Of a stretch of DNA of 64,000 nucleotides, positions 38,550 to 46,269 are shown piece by piece (within the stretch, counting starts at the first letter, position 1; each line of letters starts with the position of its first letter). The notes under the pieces are model-generated. The model was not told where the DNA came from, ran no database searches, and saw nothing but the letters and a program-made list of their open reading frames with translations. This DNA is from Pseudochrobactrum sp. sp1633 (GTDB taxonomy: Bacteria; Pseudomonadota; Alphaproteobacteria; Rhizobiales; Rhizobiaceae): positions 186,001 to 250,000 of the forward strand of contig NZ_JARRAE010000003.1 in the NCBI RefSeq assembly GCF_030376605.1. The letters run 5' to 3'. Made by a program: the position numbers and the translations under genes.

Positions 38550-39320
38550 ATGGCATTGCCTGAATTCAGCATGCGCCAGCTTCTGGAAGCTGGTGTTCAC
38601 TTCGGTCACCAGACACATCGCTGGAACCCGAAAATGGCACCTTTCATCTATGGTGCACGTAACAACATCCACATTCTCGATCTGGCTCAGACCGTTCCTC
38701 TGCTGCACAATGCGCTGAAGGTTGTATCTGACACTGTTGCTCGTGGCGGCCGCGTTCTGTTCGTTGGCACCAAGCGTCAGGCTTCGGAAATCATTGCTGA
38801 CGCAGCTGACCGTTCGGCTCAGTATTACGTCAACTCCCGCTGGCTCGGCGGCATGATGACCAACTGGAAAACCATTTCCAACTCGATCCAGCGTCTGCGC
38901 AAGCTTGACGAACTGCAGTCGAGCGAAGCTCAGGGTTATTCCAAGAAAGAACGCCTGACACTGGAACGCGAACGCGAAAAGCTGGACCGCGCTCTCGGTG
39001 GTATCAAGGATATGGGCGGCGTTCCTGACCTGATGTTCATCGTTGACACCAACAAAGAAGCGATTGCAATTCAGGAAGCCAAGCGTCTTGGTATCCCTGT
39101 TGTTGCGGTTATCGACAGCAACTGTAATCCTGACCAGATCGACTTCCCGATTCCGGGTAACGACGATGCTGCCCGCGCAATCTCGCTCTATTGCGATCTG
39201 ATTGCCAAGGCTGCTCTGGACGGTATTATGCGTCAGCAGGGCGCTCTGGGCATCGACATCGGTGGCCAGGCTGAAGCTCCTGTTGAGCCAGCTCTCGAAG
39301 CTGCTGCTGAAAACGCTTAA
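38550..39320 (+). CDS. rpsB: 30S ribosomal protein S2
   Basis: Structural protein of the small ribosomal subunit. The 256 residues have the family start [20 protein letters not shown], the segment [46 protein letters not shown] and a C-terminal Ala/Glu-rich tail ([17 protein letters not shown]) as in other alphaproteobacteria. The start at 38550 has an AAAAGGA box; the frame is open 18 codons upstream without family residues. It heads the usual rpsB-tsf-pyrH-frr order, here with large gaps (356, 572 and 304 bases) filled by hairpins and repeats. Confidence 0.98.
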   Translation: MALPEFSMRQLLEAGVHFGHQTHRWNPKMAPFIYGARNNIHILDLAQTVPLLHNALKVVSDTVARGGRVLFVGTKRQASEIIADAADRSAQYYVNSRWLGGMMTNWKTISNSIQRLRKLDELQSSEAQGYSKKERLTLEREREKLDRALGGIKDMGGVPDLMFIVDTNKEAIAIQEAKRLGIPVVAVIDSNCNPDQIDFPIPGNDDAARAISLYCDLIAKAALDGIMRQQGALGIDIGGQAEAPVEPALEAAAENA

Positions 39321-39677
39321 TATATCTTTTATCTGCCGGATCTGATTGCAGGTCCGGCAGATAAACTGCTTAAAAGACACAAGCTGCCGTGTTTGCAGAG
39401 CTTCAAAAATCTGAAGCTTAAAGCCGGTAAACAAGTGGGGCGGACAGTCCGCTTCTGATTCTCAGTTTCTGACTGATGAAATCTGTGTCTGCAAGAATTC
39501 GGGCCTTATCTGGCTCCTGCTATCCCGTATGTATACAGTTAACGTATTGCAGCAATTGCAGTGCGGGCTGTCATGATTAATCGGTCATTGATAAAAGGCA
39601 GATCAGCTGTCTGTACAATGATCCTTGGCGGGCATGCCGCTTTGCCGGATGTCTGCTGCTTTCCTTAAGAGGCGACA
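39321..39677 (+). other. rpsB-tsf spacer with hairpin
   Basis: Contains a perfect 12-bp stem TTATCTGCCGGA (39329-39340) with TCCGGCAGATAA (39353-39364) just after the rpsB stop, lacking a T-run. The remaining ~310 bases show no gene; a tsf promoter is expected but I cannot pinpoint it. Confidence 0.5.
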
Positions 39678-40601
39678 ATGAGCATTACCGCAGCAATGGT
39701 TAAAGAACTTCGTGAACTCAGCGGCGCAGGCATGATGGACTGCAAGACCGCTCTGAACGAAAATAATGGCAACATGGAAGCTGCCATGGATTGGTTGCGT
39801 ACCAAGGGTATCGCCAAGGCTGACAAAAAAGCCGGCCGTACAGCCGCTGAAGGTCTGGTTAGCGTTGCCAGCGAAGGCAAAAAGGCAGTTGTTGTTGAGG
39901 TTAACTCCGAAACTGACTTCGTTGCCCGTAACGCAGCTTTCCAGGAAATCGTTCTCAACGTAACCAAAGTTGCTCTCGGCACCGACGGTTCAACTGATGC
40001 AGTTGCCAATGCAGCCTATCCAGGTTCAGACAAGACTGTAACAGACACCATCAAAGATGCTGTTGGCACCATCGGTGAAAACATGGCATTCCGTCGTTCC
40101 GCTGCTCTGAGCGTGGACAATGGTGTTGTTGCTTCTTACATCCACAACGGTGTTGCTGATGGTCTTGGCAAGCTGGGCGTTCTGGTAGCAATCGAAACCA
40201 CCGGTGATGTAGAAGCTGCTGCTGCTATTGGTCGTCAGATCGCTATGCATGTTGCTGCAACCAACCCGCTGGCTCTGACTTCTGCTGAAGTTGATGCTGC
40301 TGCTGTTGAGCGCGAAAAAGCAATCTTTGCTGATCAGGCTCGTCAGTCCGGCAAATCGGAAGAAATCATCGCGAAGATGGTTGATGGCCGTATGCGCAAG
40401 TTCTTCGAAGAAGTTGTTCTGCTGTCGCAGGCTTTCGTTATCAATCCTGACCTGAGCGTAGAAGCTGCTCTTAAAGAAGCAGAAAAAGCAATCGGCGCAC
40501 CTGCTAAGGTAACCGGCTTTGTTCGCTTCGCTCTGGGCGATGGCATTGAAAAAGAAGAAACCGACTTCGCTGCTGAAGTTGCTGCCGTTAACAAAGGCTA
40601 A
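39678..40601 (+). CDS. tsf: Translation elongation factor Ts
   Basis: Guanine nucleotide exchange factor for EF-Tu. The 307 residues contain the N-terminal signature [20 protein letters not shown], then [21 protein letters not shown], the core motif [13 protein letters not shown], and two EF-Tu-binding subdomains. ATG at 39678 has an AGAGGCG box. The codon use is strongly biased towards GCT and GTT, consistent with a highly expressed gene. A terminator follows. Confidence 0.98.
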   Translation: MSITAAMVKELRELSGAGMMDCKTALNENNGNMEAAMDWLRTKGIAKADKKAGRTAAEGLVSVASEGKKAVVVEVNSETDFVARNAAFQEIVLNVTKVALGTDGSTDAVANAAYPGSDKTVTDTIKDAVGTIGENMAFRRSAALSVDNGVVASYIHNGVADGLGKLGVLVAIETTGDVEAAAAIGRQIAMHVAATNPLALTSAEVDAAAVEREKAIFADQARQSGKSEEIIAKMVDGRMRKFFEEVVLLSQAFVINPDLSVEAALKEAEKAIGAPAKVTGFVRFALGDGIEKEETDFAAEVAAVNKG

Positions 40602-40664
40602 TTCTTTATAGTCACAGCCTGAATTGCGAAGCGCATATCAGAGATGTGATTTACGGTAAGATTT

Positions 40665-40704
40665 AAAATGCCGGTCTGGCTTTGTCAGGCCGGCATTTTT
40701 TTAC
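40665..40704 (+). terminator. tsf terminator
   Basis: Stem AATGCCGG (40667-40674) with CCGGCATT (40690-40697), 15-base loop with a small inner stem, followed by a run of T. Rho-independent terminator. Confidence 0.88.
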
Positions 40705-40730
40705 GATAATCCCTATAAAAATTGTCAGTT

Positions 40731-40766
40731 ATGAAGGGCACCGCGTGACAACGCGGTGCCCTTCAT
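40731..40766. repeat. Perfect 15-bp inverted repeat in the tsf-pyrH spacer
   Basis: ATGAAGGGCACCGCG (40731-40745) and its exact complement (40752-40766) flank TGACAA. No T-run follows, so it is not a standard terminator. A smaller TATGC/GCATA repeat follows at 40768-40780. Role unknown. Confidence 0.85.
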
Positions 40767-40960
40767 GTATGCGAAGCATATTCATTCTTTTCTTGTTCTT
40801 TGCACCGGTCATGCAATTATGCTTGGCGCCGGCTGCTTGCGGCAGAAAATTAATATGTGTTCCGGCTTCCCGCATGGGTATTTGTTTAGCCATGCAGACC
40901 GGATCAGGCATTTCCGGTTTATACGGAATCATTGGGAATGCTCTGCTTTTTTGAACTAAA
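40767..40960. other. Middle of the tsf-pyrH spacer
   Basis: About 190 bases between the 15-bp inverted repeat and the intergenic repeat cluster. Open frames exist on both strands but show no ribosome-binding site or protein-like composition. Nothing convincing is encoded. Confidence 0.35.
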
Positions 40961-41014
40961 GCTTGTCGCGGAAAAGTGGGTACCGGTTTTCCGATAACGA
41001 CATGCGTAAAAACA
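40961..41014. repeat. Palindromic intergenic repeat, family A-like
   Basis: GCTTGTCGCGGAAAAGTGGG, then TACCGGTTTTCCGATAACGA and a tail CGTAAAAACAA. It has the GAAAAGTG...CGGTTTTC core of the family A copies. First element of a three-part cluster upstream of pyrH. Confidence 0.7.
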
Positions 41015-41020
41015 AGGAGG

Positions 41021-41062
41021 TAGAGCGGGCGCAGTGGATACAATTAAACGCGACACGCTCTA
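41021..41062. repeat. Palindromic intergenic repeat, family B, copy B1
   Basis: Starts TAGAGCGGGCGCAGTGGATA and ends ACACGCTCTA; the ends are inverted. Bases 41023-41061 match 42101-42139 at 32 of 39 positions with no gaps (counted by eye). Confidence 0.8.
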
Positions 41063-41063
41063 A

Positions 41064-41106
41064 CGCGTATCTTTTCCGAAAACCGCTTCGTATTTTTCGG
41101 GGCGCG
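41064..41106. repeat. Palindromic intergenic repeat, copy A3 (inverted)
   Basis: CGCGTATCTTTTCCGAAAAC followed by CGCTT and a TTTTTCGGG stretch. It is the reverse complement of the element at 24108-24172 over about 40 bases with few changes. Third element of the cluster, ending about 67 bases before pyrH. Confidence 0.75.
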
Positions 41107-41173
41107 CGTAACTGAAAACACGTCCGCTTGCCGGTGGGGAAGTTCGGGCTAAAGATTAATAAAAAGGGATCCC

Positions 41174-41896
41174 ATGACTGGTAAGGCACTATATAAACGG
41201 GTTCTCCTCAAAGCGTCCGGTGAGGCGCTGATGGGTGAGCAGGGATTTGGCATTGACGTGTCCGTTGCTGACCGTATTGCATGCGATATTGCTGAAGCGC
41301 GTGCGCTTGGCGTTGAAGTCGGCGTTGTTATCGGCGGCGGCAATATTTTTCGCGGCCTTGCCGTAGCGTCTAAAGGTGGTGATCGTGTTACCGGCGACCA
41401 TATGGGCATGCTGGCAACAGTGATCAATTCGCTGGCTCTGCGCACATCACTGGTCAAGCAGGGTGTTGATGCGGTTGTACTTTCCGCTATCGCTATGCCG
41501 GAACTGTGCGAAAGTTTCTCGCAGCGTCAGGCAACCGCCTATATGGATCAGGGCAAGGTTGTCATCTTCGCCGGTGGCACAGGTAATCCGTTCTTTACAA
41601 CTGATTCTGCTGCCGCATTGCGCGCTGCGGAAATTGGTGCCGATGCCCTGTTCAAGGGAACGCAGGTTGACGGCATTTACAGTGCAGATCCGAAGAAAGA
41701 TCCGTCCGCGACCCGCTTTGATCGTCTGACACATAAAGATGTGCTGGATAAAGGTCTGGCCGTTATGGATGTGACTGCGGTGGCGCTGGCTCAGGAAAAC
41801 CACATTCCGATCGTGGTCTATTCTATTCACGAAGCCGGTGGTTTCGCTGAAATTCTGCAGGGCAAAGGCCGCTGCACAGTTGTGACAGACGCCTGA
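41174..41896 (+). CDS. pyrH: Uridylate kinase (UMP kinase)
   Basis: Phosphorylates UMP to UDP; hexameric amino-acid-kinase-family enzyme typical of bacteria. The 240 residues show YKRVLLKASGEALMG at the N-terminus, VVIGGGNIFRG, GDHMGMLATVINSLAL, VIFAGGTGNPFFTTDSAAAL and ADALFKGTQVDGIYSADP. An AAAAGGGA box precedes the ATG at 41174. A cluster of palindromic repeats occupies its upstream region, and a hairpin without T-run (42008-42033) follows it. Confidence 0.98.
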   Translation: MTGKALYKRVLLKASGEALMGEQGFGIDVSVADRIACDIAEARALGVEVGVVIGGGNIFRGLAVASKGGDRVTGDHMGMLATVINSLALRTSLVKQGVDAVVLSAIAMPELCESFSQRQATAYMDQGKVVIFAGGTGNPFFTTDSAAALRAAEIGADALFKGTQVDGIYSADPKKDPSATRFDRLTHKDVLDKGLAVMDVTAVALAQENHIPIVVYSIHEAGGFAEILQGKGRCTVVTDA

Positions 41897-42100
41897 TAAG
41901 GGCGCTATACAGGTTTGATCTGCATCTGATGACTGATTCAATTCAGTACAGCCGAGATTTTGTGCTTATCATTTGCGTCAACCTGTTCTAAACAAAAAGC
42001 GAATTGTACAGCCTGAAAGCAATTTCAGGCTGTCACAGCATTCAGGCACTCTGAAGAATCTCATTTCAGTGCCTGCTGATACGAAAAATTACAATATCCG
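41897..42100 (+). other. pyrH-frr spacer with hairpin
   Basis: Holds a perfect 11-bp hairpin, ACAGCCTGAAA (42008-42018) with TTTCAGGCTGT (42023-42033), loop GCAA, lacking a T-run. The rest shows no coding potential. Repeat copy B2 follows. Confidence 0.5.
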
Positions 42101-42139
42101 GAGCGGGCGCAGTGCACACGGTTAGGCGCGGCACGCTCT
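42101..42139. repeat. Palindromic intergenic repeat, family B, copy B2
   Basis: GAGCGGGCGCAGTGCACACG through GCACGCTCT. Same length as 41023-41061 and identical at 32 of 39 positions. It ends 61 bases before frr, in the same orientation relative to the downstream gene as B1 before pyrH. Confidence 0.8.
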
Positions 42140-42200
42140 GGCAGGATTATCCGTCTTAATTGCCCAAGACGTTTGGTGTACGTGCCCAAGGAGAAATGAT

Positions 42201-42761
42201 ATGAGCGACGCTCTGGATGTAAATGATCTGAAACGCCGTATGGAGGGCGCTATTCAGTCCTTCAAGCATGATCTGGGCGGTTTGCGCACCGGACGCGCAT
42301 CGGCCAGTCTTTTGGAGCCGCTGACGATTGAAGCCTATGGTTCGACCATGCCAATCAATCAGGTGGCGCAGATTACTGTTCCTGAAGCCCGTATGCTTTC
42401 CGTTTCTGTCTGGGACAAGAGCATGGTTGGCGCAGTTGAACGTGCGATCCGTGACAGCGGTCTGGGTCTCAACCCGATCACCGATGGTATGACCCTGCGC
42501 GTACCGCTGCCGGAACTCAATGAACAACGCCGCAAAGAGCTGGTTAAGATTGCTAACCAGTATGCGGAAGGTGCTAAAGTGGCTGCCCGTCATGTGCGCC
42601 GCGATGGTATGGATCAGTTGAAGAAGCTGGAAAAAGACGGCACCATCAGTCAGGATGACAGCCGCGTTTTGTCTGAAAAAGTTCAGAAAATGACAGACGA
42701 AACAATTACCGAAGTGGACAAGCTGCTGGTCGCTAAAGAAGCGGAAATCATGCAGGTTTAA
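42201..42761 (+). CDS. frr: Ribosome recycling factor
   Basis: Splits post-termination ribosomes together with EF-G. The 186 residues are the expected length, with [20 protein letters not shown] near the N-terminus, [35 protein letters not shown] and [18 protein letters not shown]. An AAGGAG box precedes the ATG. A strong terminator lies just after the stop, so uppS has a separate promoter. Confidence 0.98.
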   Translation: MSDALDVNDLKRRMEGAIQSFKHDLGGLRTGRASASLLEPLTIEAYGSTMPINQVAQITVPEARMLSVSVWDKSMVGAVERAIRDSGLGLNPITDGMTLRVPLPELNEQRRKELVKIANQYAEGAKVAARHVRRDGMDQLKKLEKDGTISQDDSRVLSEKVQKMTDETITEVDKLLVAKEAEIMQV

Positions 42762-42778
42762 ACTGTATAAACGATCTT

Positions 42779-42826
42779 TCAGAGTGTTTTCATATGAACT
42801 GAAAGCACTCTGATTGTTATTCTTTC
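42779..42826 (+). terminator. frr terminator
   Basis: A 13-bp stem (42779-42791 with 42801-42813, one G-U pair), 9-base loop, followed by a T-rich stretch. Rho-independent terminator. Confidence 0.82.
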
Positions 42827-43049
42827 CGGTAATATCGTGAGAAATAAAATATCCGTATATTGGCGGATATTTAGTGCCTGAGTGGCCGCGCAAAAGACAT
42901 TTTGCAGTTTTTATAGTACAGCATGATAATGCACACAGTTGTAAGCGGCGGTCTGACAATGCTGCGGTCTGCGCATTATTGAGTTTTCAAACCGGATGAG
43001 CGCGGTGCTTTAGGGTTTCCGTTCTGCCGATAAAGAGGAATTTACCTGA

Positions 43050-43820
43050 ATGTCCGATCCGCGTCACATAGCCATTATCATGGATGGCAATGGTCGTTGG
43101 GCTAAAGCGCGTGGTTTACCGCGTGTTGCCGGTCATAAAGCAGGTGTGGATGCCTTGCGCGAGATCGTGCGCGCGGCGGGCGATAACGGGCTGGAGTTTC
43201 TTACACTCTTCGCATTTTCTTCTGAGAACTGGTCGCGTCCGAATTCCGAAGTCACCGAGCTTATGGGGCTGCTCAAACTGTTTATCCGCCGCGATCTGAA
43301 CAAGCTGCACAATCGTAATGTGCGTGTTCGTATCATTGGTGCGCGGGATGATCTGGCATCTGATATTTGCGTTCTCCTGAATGAGGCGGAAAACCTGACG
43401 GCTGCAAATACCGGCCTGACACTGGTGATTGCCTTTAACTACGGCGCGCGTGATGAGCTGACGCGGGCAGTGCAAAAACTGGCGCAGGATGTTGCTGCCG
43501 GTATACTCTCCCCAAATGCAATTACCGCTGAAATGATCGGTGCAAAGCTGGACACGGATAATATTCCTGATCCGGATCTGATTATACGCACCAGCGGTGA
43601 GATGCGGCTGTCTAATTTTCTGCTGTGGCAGGCGGCTTATTCCGAGTTTCTGTTTGCGCCGGAATACTGGCCGGATTTCAAACCTGCCAATCTGCTGGCG
43701 GCGATTGATGAATATCGTAAACGGGTTCGCCGCTTTGGCGGGCTGACGGCTGAGGATGCACAGAGCTTCCCTGACAGTTCTGAAGCTGACGTGGTGCCTT
43801 TGCGGCACACGGCAGGATGA
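43050..43820 (+). CDS. uppS: Isoprenyl transferase (undecaprenyl diphosphate synthase)
   Basis: Makes the C55 lipid carrier for peptidoglycan and O-antigen by cis-prenyl chain elongation. The 256 residues include [20 protein letters not shown] with catalytic Asp12, the segment [31 protein letters not shown], and [25 protein letters not shown] precedes the ATG. cdsA follows 70 bases on, opening the envelope block uppS-cdsA-rseP-bamA-lpx. Confidence 0.97.
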   Translation: MSDPRHIAIIMDGNGRWAKARGLPRVAGHKAGVDALREIVRAAGDNGLEFLTLFAFSSENWSRPNSEVTELMGLLKLFIRRDLNKLHNRNVRVRIIGARDDLASDICVLLNEAENLTAANTGLTLVIAFNYGARDELTRAVQKLAQDVAAGILSPNAITAEMIGAKLDTDNIPDPDLIIRTSGEMRLSNFLLWQAAYSEFLFAPEYWPDFKPANLLAAIDEYRKRVRRFGGLTAEDAQSFPDSSEADVVPLRHTAG

Positions 43821-43890
43821 GGCAGCCGTGCGGGGCATGGCTGTTTTGGTTTTCATGACCATTGATGGTCAGTTTTAGGGCGGGGGTTTC

Positions 43891-44703
43891 GTGTCCAATC
43901 TTCAATTGCGTATATTGACGGCGGCAGTTCTTGCGCCTGTTGTAATTCTGCTGATCTGGCTGGGCGGTATGAGCTTCCGTGTCCTTGCTGTGGTGATCGG
44001 TTTCGCTATTTTCTACGAATGGACAACACTGAGCGCCTCGAAGCAGACACGCTCCGGCCTGACGGCGGGTTGGGCGGTGTTGTCAATCGCTGCGGGCTTG
44101 TTGCTGATACAGGTGCCGTCTTTACAGATTCTGGCTATCCTCGCAGCCGGTGCGGTCTTCCTGATCCAGCGTTCAAACTGGACGGCAGCAGGGCTGATTT
44201 ATGCCGGTGTGCCGATGGTGTGTCTGGCAGTTCTGCGCGGTGAAACCACTTCCGGTCTGATTGCAATTATCTATCTTTTCGCGCTTGTGTGGGCGACGGA
44301 TATTTTTGCCTATTTTACCGGCCGCAGTCTTGGCGGGCCGAAACTGGCCCCGCGCTTTTCTCCGAATAAAACCTGGTCCGGCGCTATCGGCGGCGTTGTT
44401 GCGGCTATGATTGCTGCTGCGGCTGTCAGCTATTTCGGCTTTGACCGCGTCAAATATCCGATGGTTATTCTTGCTATCGGCCTTTCCGTTGCGTCACAGC
44501 TGGGTGATCTGGGAGAGTCGTGGGTTAAACGGCGCTTCGGTGCCAAAGATTCCGGCAAACTGCTTCCGGGGCATGGCGGTGTGATGGATCGCGTTGACGG
44601 GCTGATTGTGGCTGCTGTGGTGCTTTATGTTATCGGAGCTCTGGTGACAGGGCCGGATTCGCCGTCGACCATGTTTATTGGTGCGGTTCTGCAGCCTCTT
44701 TAA
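43891..44703 (+). CDS. cdsA: Phosphatidate cytidylyltransferase (CDP-diglyceride synthase)
   Basis: Integral membrane enzyme making CDP-diacylglycerol for all phospholipids. The 270 residues form about eight membrane helices with the signature SPNKTWSGAIGGVVAA and the C-terminal GHGGVMDRVDGLIVAAV containing the family's conserved Asp residues. Starts at GTG (43891) with a GGGGG box. It is followed by rseP after 65 bases; dxr, found next to cdsA in many rhizobia, is absent here. Confidence 0.96.
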   Translation: MSNLQLRILTAAVLAPVVILLIWLGGMSFRVLAVVIGFAIFYEWTTLSASKQTRSGLTAGWAVLSIAAGLLLIQVPSLQILAILAAGAVFLIQRSNWTAAGLIYAGVPMVCLAVLRGETTSGLIAIIYLFALVWATDIFAYFTGRSLGGPKLAPRFSPNKTWSGAIGGVVAAMIAAAAVSYFGFDRVKYPMVILAIGLSVASQLGDLGESWVKRRFGAKDSGKLLPGHGGVMDRVDGLIVAAVVLYVIGALVTGPDSPSTMFIGAVLQPL

Positions 44704-44768
44704 GTTCGGCTTAATTTTGGCCGGACACACTATTGATTTTGAAGTTTTGAATAACGGGAGACAAAGTT

Positions 44769-45908
44769 TTGGGTGATACCCTTACATATTTATTCGGCAG
44801 CAATAGCTTGCTGGTCGGTACATTGCTTCCGTTTATTCTTGTTCTGGCCGTTGTCGTTTTTGTTCATGAAATGGGACATTTCATTGTAGGCCGTCTGTGC
44901 GGTATCGGTGTTCAGGCTTTTTCCATCGGCTTCGGACCGGAGCTGATCGGATATACGGCGAAGAACGGAACGCGCTGGAAACTCTGCGCTATCCCGCTTG
45001 GCGGCTATGTTAAATTTGCTGGCGATATGAATGCTGTCAGCGCGCCGGACGGCGAGGGCATTGCTTCAATGACCGAGGCTGAGCGCAAGGTCGCATTTGC
45101 AACGCAACCGGTGTGGAAGCGTGCAGCGACTGTTTTCGCAGGTCCTGCGTTCAATTTTCTACTGACAATCGCGATTTTGACCTTCTTCTTCGCTAGCTAT
45201 GGCCGCATGGTTGCTGATCCGACAATTGCTGAGGTCAATGAGGGTAGTCCTGCTGCTGTGGCCGGATTTAAGCCGGGCGATCGCTTCATCAATGTTGAAG
45301 GAAGCCCGATTTCAACATTTGCCGATGTGCAGCGTATCGTGAATGGCCGCAGCGGTGATGAGTTGTCATTTACTGTTGAACGTGAAGGCCGCGAGATTGA
45401 GCTGAAGGCTGTTCCTGAAATTATGGAGCAGACAGATGCGCTGGGCAATAAAATCAAGCTTGGTGTTATCGGGGTATCAATCACAAAAGACACGGGAAAT
45501 TACCGCCGTATTGAATATTCACCGCTCGAATCGGTTGGGGTGGCGGTTGTGGAAACTGGTCATATTATCAGCCGCACCGGCACTTTTCTGAAAAGAATGG
45601 TGATGGGGCGTGAGGATAAATGTCAGTTAGGCGGGCCTGTAAAAATTGCTAATATGGCCGGACAAGCGGCGCAACACGGCTTCGAATGGCTTGTTCAGCT
45701 GGTTGCAATGCTGTCTGTTGGTATTGGATTGTTCAATTTATTTCCGCTTCCCCCTCTTGATGGAGGCCACTTGGTGATCTATGCGGGTGAGGCTGTATTG
45801 GGACGTCCTGTTCCGGTAGCAGTACAGGAATTATTCTTCAGGCTTGGCTTTTTCGTAGTTCTGGGTTTTATGGGATTCGTCTTTTACAACGACCTGTTTG
45901 CCTGCTAG
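44769..45908 (+). CDS. rseP: RIP metalloprotease RseP (site-2 protease)
   Basis: Intramembrane zinc protease that cuts anti-sigma factors and leftover signal peptides. The 379 residues show the zinc motif HEMGH (His33, Glu34, His37) in the first membrane helix, a PDZ domain (about 125-220, with GSPAAVAGFKPGDRFINVEG), and the second metal site LFPLPPLDGGHL near residue 330. The start is TTG at 44769, supported by a GGAG box 8 bases upstream. It precedes bamA, a usual pairing. Targets in this organism are unknown. Confidence 0.96.
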   Translation: MGDTLTYLFGSNSLLVGTLLPFILVLAVVVFVHEMGHFIVGRLCGIGVQAFSIGFGPELIGYTAKNGTRWKLCAIPLGGYVKFAGDMNAVSAPDGEGIASMTEAERKVAFATQPVWKRAATVFAGPAFNFLLTIAILTFFFASYGRMVADPTIAEVNEGSPAAVAGFKPGDRFINVEGSPISTFADVQRIVNGRSGDELSFTVEREGREIELKAVPEIMEQTDALGNKIKLGVIGVSITKDTGNYRRIEYSPLESVGVAVVETGHIISRTGTFLKRMVMGREDKCQLGGPVKIANMAGQAAQHGFEWLVQLVAMLSVGIGLFNLFPLPPLDGGHLVIYAGEAVLGRPVPVAVQELFFRLGFFVVLGFMGFVFYNDLFAC

Positions 45909-46099
45909 GCTGGACTGGACAAGGACTGAAGCATTCGTCATCAAGTTGAAACAGCCTGATGGCTACGGTAATGCATAAACAGATAGAATCTGAAGCGGGT
46001 ATGCAGTCTGAATAGACGTGATCCGCTTCAGGGGATTGAATTAAAAGATTAACGAACTGTGTAAAAACACGAGGGGATTATACAAGAAAGCAATAATTT
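45909..46099 (+). other. rseP-bamA spacer, upstream part
   Basis: Non-coding and moderately AT-rich. Probably contains the bamA promoter; no clean -35/-10 pair is assigned. The nested palindrome at 46100-46157 follows. Confidence 0.4.
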
Positions 46100-46157
46100 G
46101 TTTACCATGCCGTTGGATTTGCGTGGCACCTGTGCCACGTTCAGGAATGAAGTAAAC
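46100..46157. promoter_or_regulatory. Nested palindrome upstream of bamA
   Basis: A perfect CGTGGCAC-CT-GTGCCACG palindrome (46122-46139) sits inside an outer GTTTAC (46100-46105) / GTAAAC (46152-46157) pair, about 130 bases before the bamA start. It could be an operator for a dimeric regulator or an RNA hairpin in the leader. No T-run follows. Confidence 0.5.
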
Positions 46158-46269
46158 AGATTTTAATTGTGATGCTTGCTTGTATATGAAAACCGGTTAT
46201 TACAGACAGCATTATGCGCTATTTCCCGGATTACGGCCCGGGGCAACGAAACGAAGGTTAAATAGACCT

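Noticed and set aside
40682-41043. Small open frames on both strands of the tsf-pyrH spacer
   Set aside because: They run through inverted repeats and the tsf terminator, have no ribosome-binding site, and their translations look like repeat-derived sequence.
46122-46139. Possible sigma-54 promoter (TGGCAC) before bamA
   Set aside because: TGGCAC is present, but no TTGC element lies at the required 5-base spacing; the sequence is better described as a palindrome.
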